A stretch of DNA of 64,000 nt from NCBI RefSeq assembly GCF_017654505.1, contig NC_054565.1, positions 1,526,468-1,590,467 of the forward strand, given 5' to 3'. Within the stretch, counting starts at the first letter, position 1, and each line of letters begins with the position of its first letter. Source of the stretch: Polyodon spathula (lineage: Eukaryota > Chordata > Actinopteri > Acipenseriformes > Polyodontidae). The notes under the pieces were generated by a model. The model was not told where the DNA came from and searched no databases. It was given only the letters and a program-made list of their open reading frames with translations. The position numbers and the translations under genes are program-made. Shown here piece after piece: positions 21,059 to 33,377 of the stretch.

Positions 21059-23119
21059 ATATAACATAATCAAAGAAACTACAAAATTATATTGCAAATG
21101 TCTACTGGAAGCCATAATAGTAGTACAGTATTTCATGTTAGATTTTGAAATGTCAGATTGTTAGTTTTTTTTCGTTCAGTATATATAAAATCACAGAGTG
21201 GTGTGTAATTCAATATGTTAACGTAACATTGCTCAGCAGGTTTCATTTGACTTTATGAAGCAAAAATAGTTAATTCTGTAGGGTGGTGCAAACCTTTTAG
21301 CCATAGCTGTACAGAGTTCTAGAGCGGAGGTATTTAGATCCACTTCTGTTTAGATCATTAAAATAGCTTAAGCCTGCTGTGGAGCCTCTCAACCTCCCAG
21401 CAGGTGTCGCTGTTGAGCAGGAGGCTGAGCATGAAGAGGCTGCCTGGACTGAATGGTAAAGTAAAAAAACAATGACAAACATTTCGATTAGAAGTCTTTC
21501 AATGTTGACATGACAAGAAAGAGAATCGATAGCCCATTCAGCAATGACCAAAATACCAGCACTATACAAGAGAGTAGTACAGTATGTGACCCAAAACTCA
21601 TTTCAGCATTGAAGACTCGGAGGAACACTTGCAGTTGAAACTTTTCTCTCTGTAAACTTTCTTTTAGTATTTAATGCTACCGAGAGTGTAATAGTTCTGG
21701 AAAAGAAATTCTAAACCAATATAAAACTCGGGGGGGGGCCCGAGGGCCGCCGTGCTGGCCCTTCCTTCTCCATGCCACCTGGCAGTGGCAGTGACAGCAT
21801 GGCAGCCCCGTCACGGCTGCCTTCACTGCCAGACGCTCCTCACTGATAATTACCCCGTAGCAATGGAGCAGATGTTGGGGTGAGCTGGCACACAAACTCT
21901 GTGATCTTTAAGATGTATTTATTTCATTCTCACAGCTGTATGAAATGCACTTTTCAGTTCTTGAGCCACACCCTGCATATCATGAAGGAAACTTCAGCAA
22001 TGAACGTGGAATGTCTAAACTTTCCAAACGCTTCCCCACAGCACTCTGTCTGTGTTTATTATATCAGCCGTGGCGTTTGCTTTATGGAAAGATCAGTAAC
22101 CAGGTAAACGTGAGCGATCCAGTGCCTCATTGTGCTCATCTTACAACACACTGAAATGAAAGATCTGCAAACTTAAAGGTGCATCATAACAGAGGGGTGG
22201 GTGGTCTGTATTGTGATACACAGGACCGAAAGCACAGCATAGCTCATTACAGTGCACCAAGTCATTCTTGAATGAAGAATAAGTGTTTTGTAGTTGATAT
22301 GAATACAAACTCTCCTGGTCTCATTTCATTTTCAGCAGCGCAGGACTATAACCTATTCCACACTGAGTTTATTTGAGTTATTGATCAGTTCTAGCCAGCC
22401 AGAAATAATCGGTATTGGTACAGATCAATAGGTCAAAGTGTTGATGAAAAAGTATGAAACCTGTCTTTAGAGAGAATGTAAGGCATTTCAAAATCTTGCA
22501 CATTAATACAATATTGAAATGCAGTTTGGGGCAGTTAGAATTTTCATATGGAAGGGTTGGACAAAATATTAGAAGTACCTGCCATAACGTCGTCAACAGG
22601 GTGACAGGACATCAGGGGAAACAAGGACCGCACTGATCTTAATAAATTGCTAAGACATGAAAAACACATTTCCAATAAAGGGTGGTTGTTTGAGAACAAT
22701 ATATTGAACAGGATGTCATTCATTTGCAATCTGACTTCAGTCCTTTAACAAGAAATGCTACCAAACAAAAAAAAAAAAAGAGCATTTGAAGGCAATTTCT
22801 TCTTGCTAGATTTCCGCTGTTATAGAAACTCCTTTGAAGAGAATGTAAGCGCGAGTGTGCTCGAGAAGGCTGGTGTGGTGTTTAGGGACCAGATCATGGG
22901 CTAGGGCTGCTTTTCCTTTCCATTGCAGCACTCTGCTTCCAGGTAATGATTCCCTATAGGAATACTGGAAACAATAAAACTGTTTTAATAATGAGGTGAA
23001 CTTTTCCATTTCTTAAGTGGTTAATGCTTGTTCATACTACAGTCTTGAGCGCTCTGGAAAATTCATCTCTAGAGACTCTCTTGGGTCGCCTGTCGCACAA
23101 CTATAGAGCCTGGAAATCG
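21057..23119. other. no recognisable gene
   Basis: About 2 kb without a supported exon. At 22553-22582 'gggttggacaaaatattaga' resembles the inverted-repeat end of a Tc1-type element, but no partner end was found. Confidence 0.45.
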
Positions 23120-23265
23120 AAGCAACCTTTAGGAGGTGCGCAAAGACAGCAGACGGTTCGGCTCTCCTCACATTCACCTCTGGAGTCCTGGGTTTGAATC
23201 CTGCTGTTCGGGCCGCAGGCGTAATTAGTCTGGTGGATTCAACAAGCCTTCAGTTCAAAACTATC
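23120..23265 (+). mobile_element. possible tRNA-derived SINE fragment
   Basis: Contains CTGGGTTTGAATCCTGC at about 23190-23206, a B-box match, in non-coding sequence without a plausible cloverleaf. Confidence 0.3.
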
Positions 23266-23634
23266 GTCTGTATCTTGGTACTGAGAGAGGACAAGGACTG
23301 ACTAGCAGGCTGGGGGACAGAATTGAGGTTCTCTGGCTTGTGCATTCAGGAAAGATAGACGGGGCCAGCAGTGAAAGCGCCCCCCTCTGGAACAAGCACA
23401 GGGGAACATGAACAGAGTCCTGATACTATGGACTGGGTTGAAGGTCTATAGTATCTGGTCTTGCCTGATGTGAAAAGGTAAGGGCAGAGCATAAAAAGAA
23501 CATTTTGATGGCATTTGTAGCCCAGTCCCCAGAGTGATGCCTATGGATGTGTGGAGTATCATTGAGTGTGTCCTCCCTGGAAGCAATGCTGCTGCTGCTG
23601 CTACTGTCTCCACAGTGCTCTGTGAACAGGGACA

Positions 23635-23845
23635 GACAGCCCTTGTAAAAGTTACATTTGCTCAGTCATTTTTTCCTTGCTTTTCCCATGGTGATAGTAT
23701 GCATTTGGATGTTTACAATGGGTTGCTATGGCTTTTATTTTAATATGCTTTACCATACACTGGTCTTTACAATGCTTGCCTGTGCTTTACCATGCTTTCA
23801 CTGTGCTTCGTTACACTTTTACTGTGGACAGTTTTAAGGGGGGCT
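23635..23845. repeat. AT-rich dispersed MITE-like repeat, copy e
   Basis: Runs from 'cagcccttgtaaaagtt' through 'ttgcttttcccatggtgata' and 'accatgctttcactgtgctt' to 'cagttttaagggg'. The two ends are roughly inverted copies of each other, so a non-autonomous DNA transposon is plausible. Confidence 0.6.
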
Positions 23846-23999
23846 GAATAAGGACACAATGTTTCTCTGTATTTTTTTGCTTGCATGTGTTATATATATA
23901 TATAAGATATTAAATATTTATTTTTACCAGGAACTAAACCCTCGAGAGTTGTTGTTTCTTGTTTTTCCTGGAAGGCTCCAGAAGGGCTGCTGGTTACAT

Positions 24000-25115
24000 A
24001 AATATGAGTGTCAGACCAACACAATTAGAAACCAGTCTGAACATGATGCACAGGGCCATGCAGCACCTAGTAAACGTAAGCATCAACCAATTAGGAACCA
24101 GTCTGAACACGACTGCACAGGGCCACACTGCACCTACCAAACATGAGCATCAACCAATTAGAAGACCATTCTGAACACGATGCACAGGGCCACACTGATG
24201 CCTACCAAACATGAGTATCAACCAATTAGAAGCAAGTGCTGAACTGCGACTGCACAGGCTCTGTGAACAGGGACAGACAGCCCTACCAAACATGAGCATT
24301 TGCTCAATTAGCTTTTCCCAGTCTGAACACGATGCACAGGGCCACACTGCACCTACCAAACATGTCTTTAGCATCAACCAATTAGAAACCAGTCTGAACA
24401 CGATGCACAGGGCCACACTGCACCTACCAAACATGAGCATCAACCAATTAGAAACCAGTCTGAACACGATGCACAGGGCCACACTGCACCTACCAAACAT
24501 GAGCATCAACCAATTAGAAACCAGTCTGAACACGATGCACAGGGCCACACTGCACCTACCAAACATGAGCATCAACCAATTAGAAACCAGTCTGAACACG
24601 ATGCACAGGGCCACACTGCACCTACCAAACATGAGCATCAACCAATTAGAAACCAGTCTGAACACGATGCACAGGGCCACACTGCACCTACCAAACATGA
24701 GCATCAACCAATTAGAAACCAGTCTGAACACGATGCACAGGGCCACACTGCACCTACCAAACATGAGCATCAACCAATTAGAAACCAGTCTGAACACGAT
24801 GCACAGGGCCACACTGCACCTACCAAACATGAGCATCAACCAATTAGAAACCAGTCTGAACACGATGCACAGGGCCACACTGCACCTACCAAACATGAGC
24901 ATCAACCAATTAGAAACCAGTCTGAACACGATGCACAGGGCCACACTGCACCTACCAAACATGAGCATCAACCAATTAGAAACCAGTCTGAACACGATGC
25001 ACAGGGCCACACTGCACCTACCAAACATGAGCATCAACCAATTAGAAACCAGTCTGAACGCGATGCACAGGGCCACACTGCACCTACCAAACATGAGCAT
25101 CAGCCAATTAGAAAG
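24000..25115. repeat. minisatellite, 66 bp unit
   Basis: About 16 units of 'aaccagtctgaacacgatgc' + 'acagggccacactgcaccta' + 'ccaaacatgagcatcaacca' + 'attaga'. The 11 copies from about 24373 to 25100 are almost identical, while the first five are diverged or rearranged. 66 is a multiple of 3, so a stop-free frame persists on both strands (311 and 325 codons). These are repeat artefacts with no gene signals. Confidence 0.95.
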
Positions 25116-25411
25116 TTTGTACTGCACATGGAAAATTAATACTTGACAAATGCGTTACACTTATGAATGCCCTAGACATTGTTTAAAATGCACCTGGAAA
25201 GTACAATTCAATTATACTCCTTTAGTTATTTTGGGACAATTTGATTAATTCAGTCATTTTTTATTCTCATTTTGCCTAATGCTCCTAACTTCTTGATATC
25301 TAAAATGGTTATGAGTTGAGAGTATTTAATTGCTTAGAGTACTTTTTGTTTATTTTTCTGTACAGTCCCAAAGTAACCTTGGGTTAACATCATACCTTAG
25401 ACAGTCTGGGG

Positions 25412-25440
25412 TAGAGAGAGAGAGAGAGAGAGAGAGAGAC
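25412..25440. repeat. (GA)n microsatellite
   Basis: A short GA dinucleotide run in otherwise unique sequence (25116-25867), where no gene is seen. Confidence 0.85.
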
Positions 25441-25867
25441 AACATTCGCACTGTAGGGCTCCCATCCACAGTGCTCAGACCCTGCCAGCTTCAGAAAGCA
25501 GGCGCTGGGGATGCTACAGCGGCCTGTGTTCACATACTGGTGATTTGGTCTGGTTGCCATGGCGAATGTGCTATCTAGACTGAAGGGAATGCAGCTTTAG
25601 CCGGTGCCTGGTGCCTGGAATCAATTAGACCAGCTCCACGCCCCTTCCTGCCTGCTCACCTTTGACCCTCAGGTTAATCTTGTGCGGGGAGGGGTGTCCA
25701 AGACAAATCACTACCTAGCAACAGTCAGTTCCATAGCAACAGGGAGTCTTCCAAATGAAAGAGGGGGAAGTCTGAACACGTGGTGCAATCTAAAATGGAC
25801 AGTGTTGGGATGCCTAATGAAGTGAGAATACATACACTCAGTGAGCATTCCCTCCCCTCCCTCCCTG

Positions 25868-26650
25868 TATGATGCTCTGACACAGGCACCATGCAGCTTG
25901 CTCTCTCCTCGCATGATGCTCTGACACAGGCACTGTGCAGCTTGCGCTCTCCTCGCATGATGCTCTGACACAGGCATCATGAAGCTTGCTCTCTCCTCGC
26001 ATGATGCTCTGACACAGGTATCATGATGATCTGCAGGCAGCTTGCTCACTCCTCGCATGATGCTCTGACACAGGCACCGTGCAGCTTGCTCACTCCTCGC
26101 ATGATGCTCTGACACAGGCACTGTGCAGCTTGCTCTCTCCTCGCATGATGATCTGACACAGGCACCGTGCAGCTTGCTCTCTCCTCGCATGATGCTCTGA
26201 CACAGGCACCGTGCAGCTTGCTCTCTCCTCGCATGATGCTCTGACACAGGCACCGTGCAGCTTGCTCTCTCCTCGCATGATGATCTGACACAGGCACCGT
26301 GCAGCTTGCTCTCTCCTCGCATGATGATCTGACACAGGCACCGTGCAGCTTGCTCTCTCCTCGCATGATGATCTGACACAGGCACCGTGCAGCTTGCTCT
26401 CTCCTCGCATGATGCTCTGACACAGGCACTGTGCAGCTTGCTCTCTCCTCGCATGATGCTCTGACACAGGCACTGTGCAGCTTGCTCTCTCCTCGCATGA
26501 TGCTCTGACACAGGCACTGTGCAGCTTGCTTGCTCTCCTCGCATGATGATCTGACACAGGCATCATGCAGCTTGCGCTCTCCTCGCATGATGCTCTGACA
26601 CAGGCATCGTGCAGCTTGCTCTCTCCTCGCATGATGATCTGACACAGGCA
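25868..26650. repeat. minisatellite, 44 bp unit (second family)
   Basis: About 17 units of 'ctctcctcgcatgatgctct' + 'gacacaggcaccgtgcagct' + 'tgct', with C/A at 'gctctga/gatctga' and CCG/CTG/TCA variants. One unit carries an inserted 'cttgctt', and one (near 26020) holds an extra 'tcatgatgatctgcaggcag'. It is unrelated to the 44 bp unit at 8635. Confidence 0.93.
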
Positions 26651-26792
26651 TGCCTGTCAGTCTGTCTGTCTGTCTCAGTCTACATTGTGCCTGTGTGCCT
26701 TTGAACCTGGTCTTTTTTGTTAGCACCAGCTTTTCCTCTTCCAGTCTGTAGTATTGAGCGGCAGATCTTACACACCTCAATCCTGTCCTCCT

Positions 26793-26956
26793 TAGAGCAG
26801 GAGCCCCCTGGTGTCCACAGAGGTGCGGTGCAGCTCAGCAGCCTGCCTCTCTAGATACACCAGGACTGCAGGCCTTAGAGCAGGAGCCCCCTGGTGTCCA
26901 CAGAGGTGCGGTGCAGCTCAGCAGCTTGCCTCTCTAGATACACCAGGACTGCAGTC
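26793..26956. repeat. 82 bp tandem duplication
   Basis: Two almost identical copies beginning 'ttagagcaggagccccctgg', at 26793 and 26875, with only a base or two different. They look like a recent duplication. Confidence 0.9.
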
Positions 26957-27304
26957 CAACTGTACACTTCACCTTGCATATTTATATTGAAGACATTATC
27001 TCACTTTTACATTCAAATGATCATCTTCAAAGAGCAGTTTAAAAAGCTGTATTCATCCAAGAGTTATTGTGCTTGGTGTCTCTCTGTCTTTGTGTCTATC
27101 TACTTCTGTCTGTCTGTCTCTTCCAGTAGAAACAAATACATACATAAATGAAATTAAATACAATACACTTCAAAACATAGGTCATTTAACTACAGGTTAA
27201 CTAAAAGAAACTTAAGAAATGCAAAGTCTTTTCCAACTTGGTCATTGAATGTATTCAGTTTCTTTTAGTGTTTCTAATTCAGCATTATTGAGGGTTTTAT
27301 ATTT

Positions 27305-27702
27305 ATAGAATGTGCTGTACTTGCCATGCTCTGATATTGACTGCATGTGTGATTGTGAAGATGTGCTGTACTTGCCATGCTCTGATATTGACTGCATGCG
27401 CTCCATGCACGATGCTGTGATTGTGAAGATGTGCTGTACTTGCCATGCTCTGATATTGACTGCATGCGCTCCATGCACGATGCTGTGATTGTGAAGATGT
27501 GCTGTACTTGCCATGCTCTGATATTAACTGCATGCGCTCCATGCACGATGCTGTGATTGTGAAGATGTGCTGTACTTGCCATGCTCTGATATTGACTGCA
27601 TGCGCTCCATGCACGATGCTGTGATTGTGAAGATGTGCTGTACTTGCCATGCTCTGATATTGACTGCATGCGCTCCATGCACGATGCTGTGATTGTGAAG
27701 AC
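27305..27702. repeat. minisatellite, 68 bp unit
   Basis: About six units of 'gaagatgtgctgtacttgcc' + 'atgctctgatattgactgca' + 'tgcgctccatgcacgatgct' + 'gtgattgt'. The first is shortened. Units are nearly identical. Confidence 0.93.
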
Positions 27703-27887
27703 GGAAGTGCTTATATTAACACAATTATTTTCCTGATCATAGCATTTGCTGTACACTTATCACACAGTGCAGCACAAGTGTCAGTACAGTGGAGCTGCAG
27801 TGCAGTTAGTGTTTGCATATTCTGTTGTGCATACATCGATCAATCCTTACCTGCTGATATAATAATAATACCACAATAATACCCCCC

Positions 27888-28250
27888 CTCCCCCATGCAC
27901 AGATACATACATACATGCATGCATACATGAACATGAAATACGCACATGGGTGGGTGAAGAACTACCTGACACAGTTATGTGCAGAGCATTCGATTACCCC
28001 TGCCTGGAAGTCTGTATAGGCTACCACACACAATAATACCCCCACCATGCACAGATACATACATACATGCATGCATACATGAACATGAAATACGCACATG
28101 GGTGGGTGAAGAACTACCTGACACAGTTATGTGCAGAGCATTCGATTACCCCTGCCTGGAAGTCTGTATAGGCTACCACACATACACCCATCCCTGTGCG
28201 TATTTCATGTTCATGTATGTATGTATGCATCCATGTATGCATGTATGTAT
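27888..28250. repeat. 153 bp direct duplication plus an inverted arm
   Basis: A segment starting 'catgcacagatacatacata' (27894) recurs at about 28047. The end of the second copy is followed at 28195-28250 by the reverse complement of its 'tacatgcatgcatacatgaa' + 'catgaaatacgcac' part. This forms a long imperfect hairpin rich in ATGCATG and CATACATG. Confidence 0.85.
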
Positions 28251-28670
28251 TGGTGGGATGTGCTTTTATTATTATTTAAATGTAGATATTTGGGCACAGG
28301 TGTTTTACAGGAAGGATTGATTGTATTCCGTGCCAAAACAGTTCACATGCAGACTGTGTCTGGCTATGACTGAATGATTTAACAAGCAATCAAGCCAGGC
28401 ACAGCTGCATAAAAGAGGCACGGATCGCTCCCTCTGGATTACTGTGTTCAGAGGCGGAACGAGAGATGTGAGTCATGAAAAAGAAAATAAGATCTAAAAC
28501 AATTGCTACCTGTGCTGGTTTTACTGGTTAGTTCTGTGTTTGTTTTGGCCACTGTGCCGTTTTATTTGTGTTGTGAAAGTGTTTTGTTCAGTTTTCTGAC
28601 ACAGTTTTTATCTCTGGGGTCAGCACTCTAAGAAGCAGAAGCACTGAATGCAGTTGACAAACTTCCTCTT

Positions 28671-28962
28671 GGGCCAGGCTAAGCTGGTCATATTGAAGAA
28701 CAGAGAGAGGGGTTTCTCACTGGGGATGCTGTGAGTGTGTTCTGGGCCAGGCTAAGCTGGTCATATTGAAGAACAGAGAGAGGGGTTTCTCACTGGGGAT
28801 GCTGTGAGTGTGTTCTGGGCCAGGCTAAGCTGGTCATATTGAAGAACAGAAAGAGGGGGTTCTCACTGGGGATGCTGTGATTGTGTTCTGGGCCAGGCTA
28901 AGCTGGTCATATTGAAGAACAGAGAGAGGGGGTTCTCACTGGGGATGCTGTGATTGTGTTCA
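28671..28962. repeat. minisatellite, 73 bp unit, four copies
   Basis: Four copies starting 'gggccaggctaagctggtca' at 28671, 28744, 28817 and 28890, with small changes in the 'agagaggggtttctc' part. Confidence 0.92.
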
Positions 28963-29104
28963 GTGTGTTGGTGGAGTCTCCAGTTAGACCTGAGTTCACA
29001 TACTACAGCCTGGTCCAGCTGCTGGACATGTTCCAGTGGGTCCGGGGCGTTGGGGGATCTTGTGTGAGGTTGAGGAGGGACAGTTGCACATGAATCTATC
29101 ACAT

Positions 29105-29405
29105 TTTTTAAGTAACCTTTTTTTTTTTTTTTTTTTTTAATTTAATCATCGACAATGATTATTTTTTTTATTATTTTCTCCCCAATTTAGTCGTGTCCAA
29201 TTTTAATTATTTTTTTTAGGCTGAACTCACTGCTACTACCCCTGCGCTGACTCGGGAGGGGCGAAGACGAACGAGCACCACCCCCTATGAACTCCCGGTC
29301 ACGTATCGACAGAGACATAGCCTGGTTTCAAACTTGCGGTCTCCAGGCTATAGGGCACATCCACGCAGAGCGCTTTTACTGGATGCACCGTGCGGGAGCC
29401 CACAG
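29105..29405 (-). mobile_element. tRNA-derived SINE, second family
   Basis: On the minus strand the right side has a tRNA-like head with a B-box-like 'aagtttgaaacc' near 29330. The left side ends in T-runs (the A-rich tail on the minus strand) after 'ccccaatttagtcgtgtcca'. The tail resembles copies 1-3 of the first SINE family, but the body differs. Confidence 0.55.
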
Positions 29406-29879
29406 TAACCTTTTTTTTTAAGGATCTTTTTAGATCAAACAAGAGGACGGAGATGAATCCAGGTTGAGGATTTCTTTCCTGATGTTAACTTGTTTTTGAG
29501 CTCAGTCCACTGTTAAAAGAAAAATACGTCTAGTTTGAACGTGTTTAGCACTCAGGAATATGTAAGTTTAAAGAACATCATTAAACTTTGTGGTTGTTTA
29601 AAACAAAACAGTTAGATGTTTAGGAAAATCTGGAGTCTTCATGTGTGTTTTTTTCTTTTGTATGTGTTCTTTTCTTCCCATCTCTGCAATGACTCGGATA
29701 CATATGGGGAGTCTCAGCATCAGTGGTTGTAGAAATATTGAGAAGAGAACTGCACTAATACAATATATTAATATATTATTTTTTACAATAAACGCATATT
29801 GACTCATCAAATCAGATTGATTGGGTTAAAGATTGGAGAGGGAATTCAATTTTTAGTAATGGGACAGATGTAAGTGCTG

Positions 29880-30354
29880 GGGTGGCATAAGTAAGACCTA
29901 CTGTTGCTGCATCTGTGGGGAGTGGGGGCATTTCCCAGTTAATTGCCCCCTCCCCAAAGAAGAGAGGTATTACAGCTGCTGAAGAGGAGACATGGACCTG
30001 GAGTGGGAAAAGTCGGTGCGTCCACAGCCCAAGAGGGAGGAGCTCCAACCTCCACCAGCGGAGGGATAATGCCTGCTGGTTCCACCTCTGTGGGAGGACT
30101 GTATGCCGCTCCCACCTCCGCCAGCAGAGGGAGAATACCTGAGGAGACCAGCTCCCCCAGATGCACTTTCGCGGCAGGAGAAACAGCGGCTGGAGTCCCA
30201 GAAGAGGGCGCTACCAGCCAGGAAAACATGGGGGGAGGAGGACCTCACACCATGGCCACCCCCATGGATTATTCCAGACCCCTCTTCCGGGACATTGAGA
30301 CTGAAGGGGGAGGTGGCCGTTGGGGCCATGTGTACTTCACACAAGGGGGGGATA
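29880..30354 (+). pseudogene. LTR-retrotransposon gag-like end with CCHC zinc knuckle
   Basis: Frame 29902-29946 reads CCICGEWGHFPVNCPLP, a CX2CX4HX4C nucleocapsid zinc knuckle. Continuation as KKRGITAAEEETW needs a one-base frame change near 29950-29957, so the frame is broken. Downstream are Pro/Glu-rich stretches including PPPPAEGEYL, typical of low-complexity gag tails. A purine tract (about 30343-30351) lies directly before the LTR at 30355. No protease, reverse transcriptase or integrase separates gag from the 3' LTR, so this is an internally deleted or non-autonomous element. Confidence 0.75.
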
Positions 30355-30921
30355 TGTAGCAGGGCGGTAGGAAAGCCCTGCTTACATGTATTGTTTGTTT
30401 ATTTTAGAACGGGGTTTCCCCCTCCTCCCCTGTCTTATTTCGTGGTTTGTTTATTATGATTTATGTTTGTGTTAAAAACCTTGTGTTAATGTGTGGCTAG
30501 TGCGTTGTTAAACTAGCCGGCAGTCACACAAATTAATAAATTCGTGCAGATTGTGGCCGAGGGGTAATAGAATACTTACAAACTAGTTAAACCCCTCGGC
30601 CACGGAATTTATGCCTGCAACTCTCCCTGTTCTAGGTGGGTGTCTAAGTGGAGAACGGAAGAGCGTGAGAGGAGCGATTTAATTTAAAACAAAGAAATAG
30701 GAACAGTGAAGGCGATCGCCCAGCCTGACCTGTACTTGTGTTTGTGTGTTCGTGATTTCCTTTGTTTAAACCTTTTATTTTTCTGCTCTGTTTGAACATT
30801 TTTTTTTATTTTTGTGTATTTAATAAACGGCGCGCTGCGAGTCTTTGAACTGCAGTACCTGCCTGCCCGTGTTTGTTCCGCCTTCTGGCCTGACGTCACC
30901 ACAACGCCATTTCCTGCCACA
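30355..30921 (+). mobile_element. LTR (3' LTR of the gag-bearing element)
   Basis: Begins TGTAGCAGGGC right after a polypurine tract and ends CCTGCCACA, giving matching inverted ends. It contains an AATAAA (about 30821) downstream of a T-rich stretch. It shares its start and its 'aaaccttttatttt' region with the LTRs at 41775 and 58500. No matching 5' LTR is seen upstream. Confidence 0.72.
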
Positions 30922-30984
30922 CCCTGACAAATCGTTTACACACTGTGACAGGAAAGGTGCTGCATTCAGATCAAACTTATTGTG

Positions 30985-33000
30985 TACCTGACAGATCCAT
31001 TTTTAATAAGATTTTTTTTTGATTGGAATCATTCTGGCAGCCTCCAAATTATTTGGTTTTAGGGCAGGTTTAGTGTCGCTTGATCAAGAAAAAGCTTTCG
31101 ATAGGGTTGACCATGGTTACCTATAGAGAACTTCGGAAGTTTTTGGGTTTGGGTCCAGTTTTATTGAAAAGATTAAAATGCTTTATTGTGACATTTCTAG
31201 TCTGTTAAAAATGAATGGTGAATTGAGTGCCCCTTTCTCTGTTAAGAGAGGCATTAGACAAGGGTGCCCATTGTCCGGAATGCTATATGCACTGACTATA
31301 GAGCCTTTAATCAACACACTGAGGAGAGTTTTGACTGGCCTGGCCATCCAGTTTTCCAGTGAGCCAGTGAGATCATAACTTGTGCTGATGACATTACAGT
31401 TACAGTGATCAATCAAGCAGATATTGTTCCATTAACCGTCTGTCAAAGACTGTTTGAAAGGTTGTCCTCAGCAAGGATACACTGGGCTAAAAGCAATGTT
31501 TGTTTATAGGGGACTGGAAAGGTGGTCATCTGCCAGATTTACCCAGTAGACTACAAAGGAGCAAGGGTGGGGTCCTGTATCTGGGAGTATATTTAGGTGA
31601 TGACAAGAACTATAAAAAAAATCGGGGTGAAGTGCTGAAGAAGGTGAAGACTAGACTCCAGAGATGGCGGTGGCTTATTCCACAACTCTCCTACAGAGGC
31701 AGAATGTTAATAATCAATAACTTGGTGGCATTTCCAACAGAATTGCTGAATTCCAGCTTCAAGCCCTGAGGAGGTTGCTGTATTCCCCTGAGAGACATTC
31801 TTGGATGCAGTTAGCTTTTTTGTTCCTTCGCCAGGTGGCTGGGATGGGGTTAGATAAAACATTGTGTTTTTGTCAGTTTAATAGATTGGACCTGAAACAG
31901 GTGCCACAATATTTTGGCAGCCTATTTAAAGCATGGAAGTTACTGACAGTAAAGAGGGACCCTGGGAATGTAACCCTATATTGGCTGTGGTAAGGGTAGC
32001 GCAGCCTGGTTTAAAAACAGCATTGGGGGAATCCAACAGTTTTATAGAGCATTTCGTGAGGGGAAGAATAGTAAAACTGAGACAGCTGCTGGATTATCAC
32101 AGCTTCACATGGAAGAGGTTGGAGTCTTTGGCTTCAGAGCTAGGGAACCGCTCGTCCGCTCAGCTGAATGCTTCATTAATGAAGTGTGCAATGCCATGCC
32201 TGAGGAAAATATAGACCTGCTGGAGGAATTTCTTAGAAATAAGACTCTGCCACAGCCTGACCCTGATTTTCCTGATTTAGATATTTCACCTAAGCTCAGT
32301 CTGGACTCTGATGTGCCAGGGAAGTGGTTGACTCTTACAGATCTGAAAGATATTTCCCTAGCTACAGTAATTGATAAGAAGCTGTACAGAATTTGTGTGA
32401 AAACACAGCATCAGAAACAGCTTGAGTCGTTACCTGATATGCCTTGGAGAGAGAGAGGTTGGGGGTGGAACAGCATATACAGCCAGCCTGGGTTTCTTTA
32501 TACAAGCCACCATTACCAAAAAGGTGATCTGCAATGGAGAATTTTACACGCTATTCTTGCTCTTGAAATCTTTTGTGTGTATTATTAATCCTGAAGTTAA
32601 AGAGAGCTGCCATTTCTGCTTTCAAAGAGAGACTGTCTGGCATTGTTTTCTGTAAAAGATTCAAACTAATGTTCAATGTACTGAGAAATATTATTGTTGG
32701 ATTTGGTTTCCAGTTTAGTGATGTCATCTTTATTTTTGGTTTTAGATTTTGTAAGAAAGGACCATTTTAAGAGTCAGCTTGTTAATTGTATTTTTTGGCT
32801 ATTTTAAAGAGCAGGAAAAACGAATGGTTTTAGTATTCAAGATCCCATTGTCATTTTTAGAATGTTGTTTTTAAACAGAATGAAGCTGGATTTTAGTTAT
32901 TATAAAACTACAAATAATTTAGAGAGTGTTCAGCAGATTCGGTGTATAGATGATGTGTCGTGTGATATTGAAGATAATAAACTGGGTGTGAATTTTTGAT
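30985..33000 (+). mobile_element. Tx1/L1-type LINE, ORF2 remnant
   Basis: Broken frames carry reverse-transcriptase motifs in order: SLDQEKAFDRVDH (about 31078, motif A region), VKRGIRQGCPLSGMLYALTIEPL (31231-31310), and CADD in place of YADD (about 31382). These are followed by the C-terminal conserved block LYLGVYLGDDKNYKKN...WRWLIPQLSYRGRMLIINNL (31575-31725) and a late INPEV...CHFCFQRETVWHCF (32585-32655). Order and wording match Tx1-like fish LINEs. Several frameshifts and stops make it inactive, and the endonuclease part is missing. Confidence 0.85.
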
Positions 33001-33377
33001 ATTGTGTTTTTTTTTCTTCTGTCTGAATTCTCATATAACTGGCTTTTCTAATATTAATATGTAAAAGATTGTGTTAATCTGTTATGAAATGGTTTGCAAT
33101 GTTTTTTTAAATGTAGATCTTGCTGTGTACTGGGATTATCAAGCTGAAAGTTGAATTAATTGAATCCCTGCTTAACATAATGAGTCTTTTTATTATTATT
33201 GCTCAGTCAATACATTCCCAAACAGTACAAGCTTGCCCTGAACCGCAGATGCACCCAGCATTAACATTACCACTAATGCTCCCTGGCTGGGCTCTCACTA
33301 AAGAACTCTTTCATGCTGTAAATGCATCATAATAAGCCCTCGGACCCACTGGGACCTCCTCGCTTCACAAGAGCAGA
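33001..33377. other. no recognisable feature
   Basis: AT-rich spacer between the LINE remnant and a TG-rich tract. Nothing else seen. Confidence 0.5.

Noticed and set aside
24150..25146. Both-strand ORFs of 311 and 325 codons
   Set aside because: 66 bp repeat unit without stops. Both strands cannot be explained by a gene but are explained by the repeat.
25711..26780. Minus-strand Cys/Arg/His-rich ORFs (up to 277 codons)
   Set aside because: A 44 bp repeat read in three frames. No gene context.
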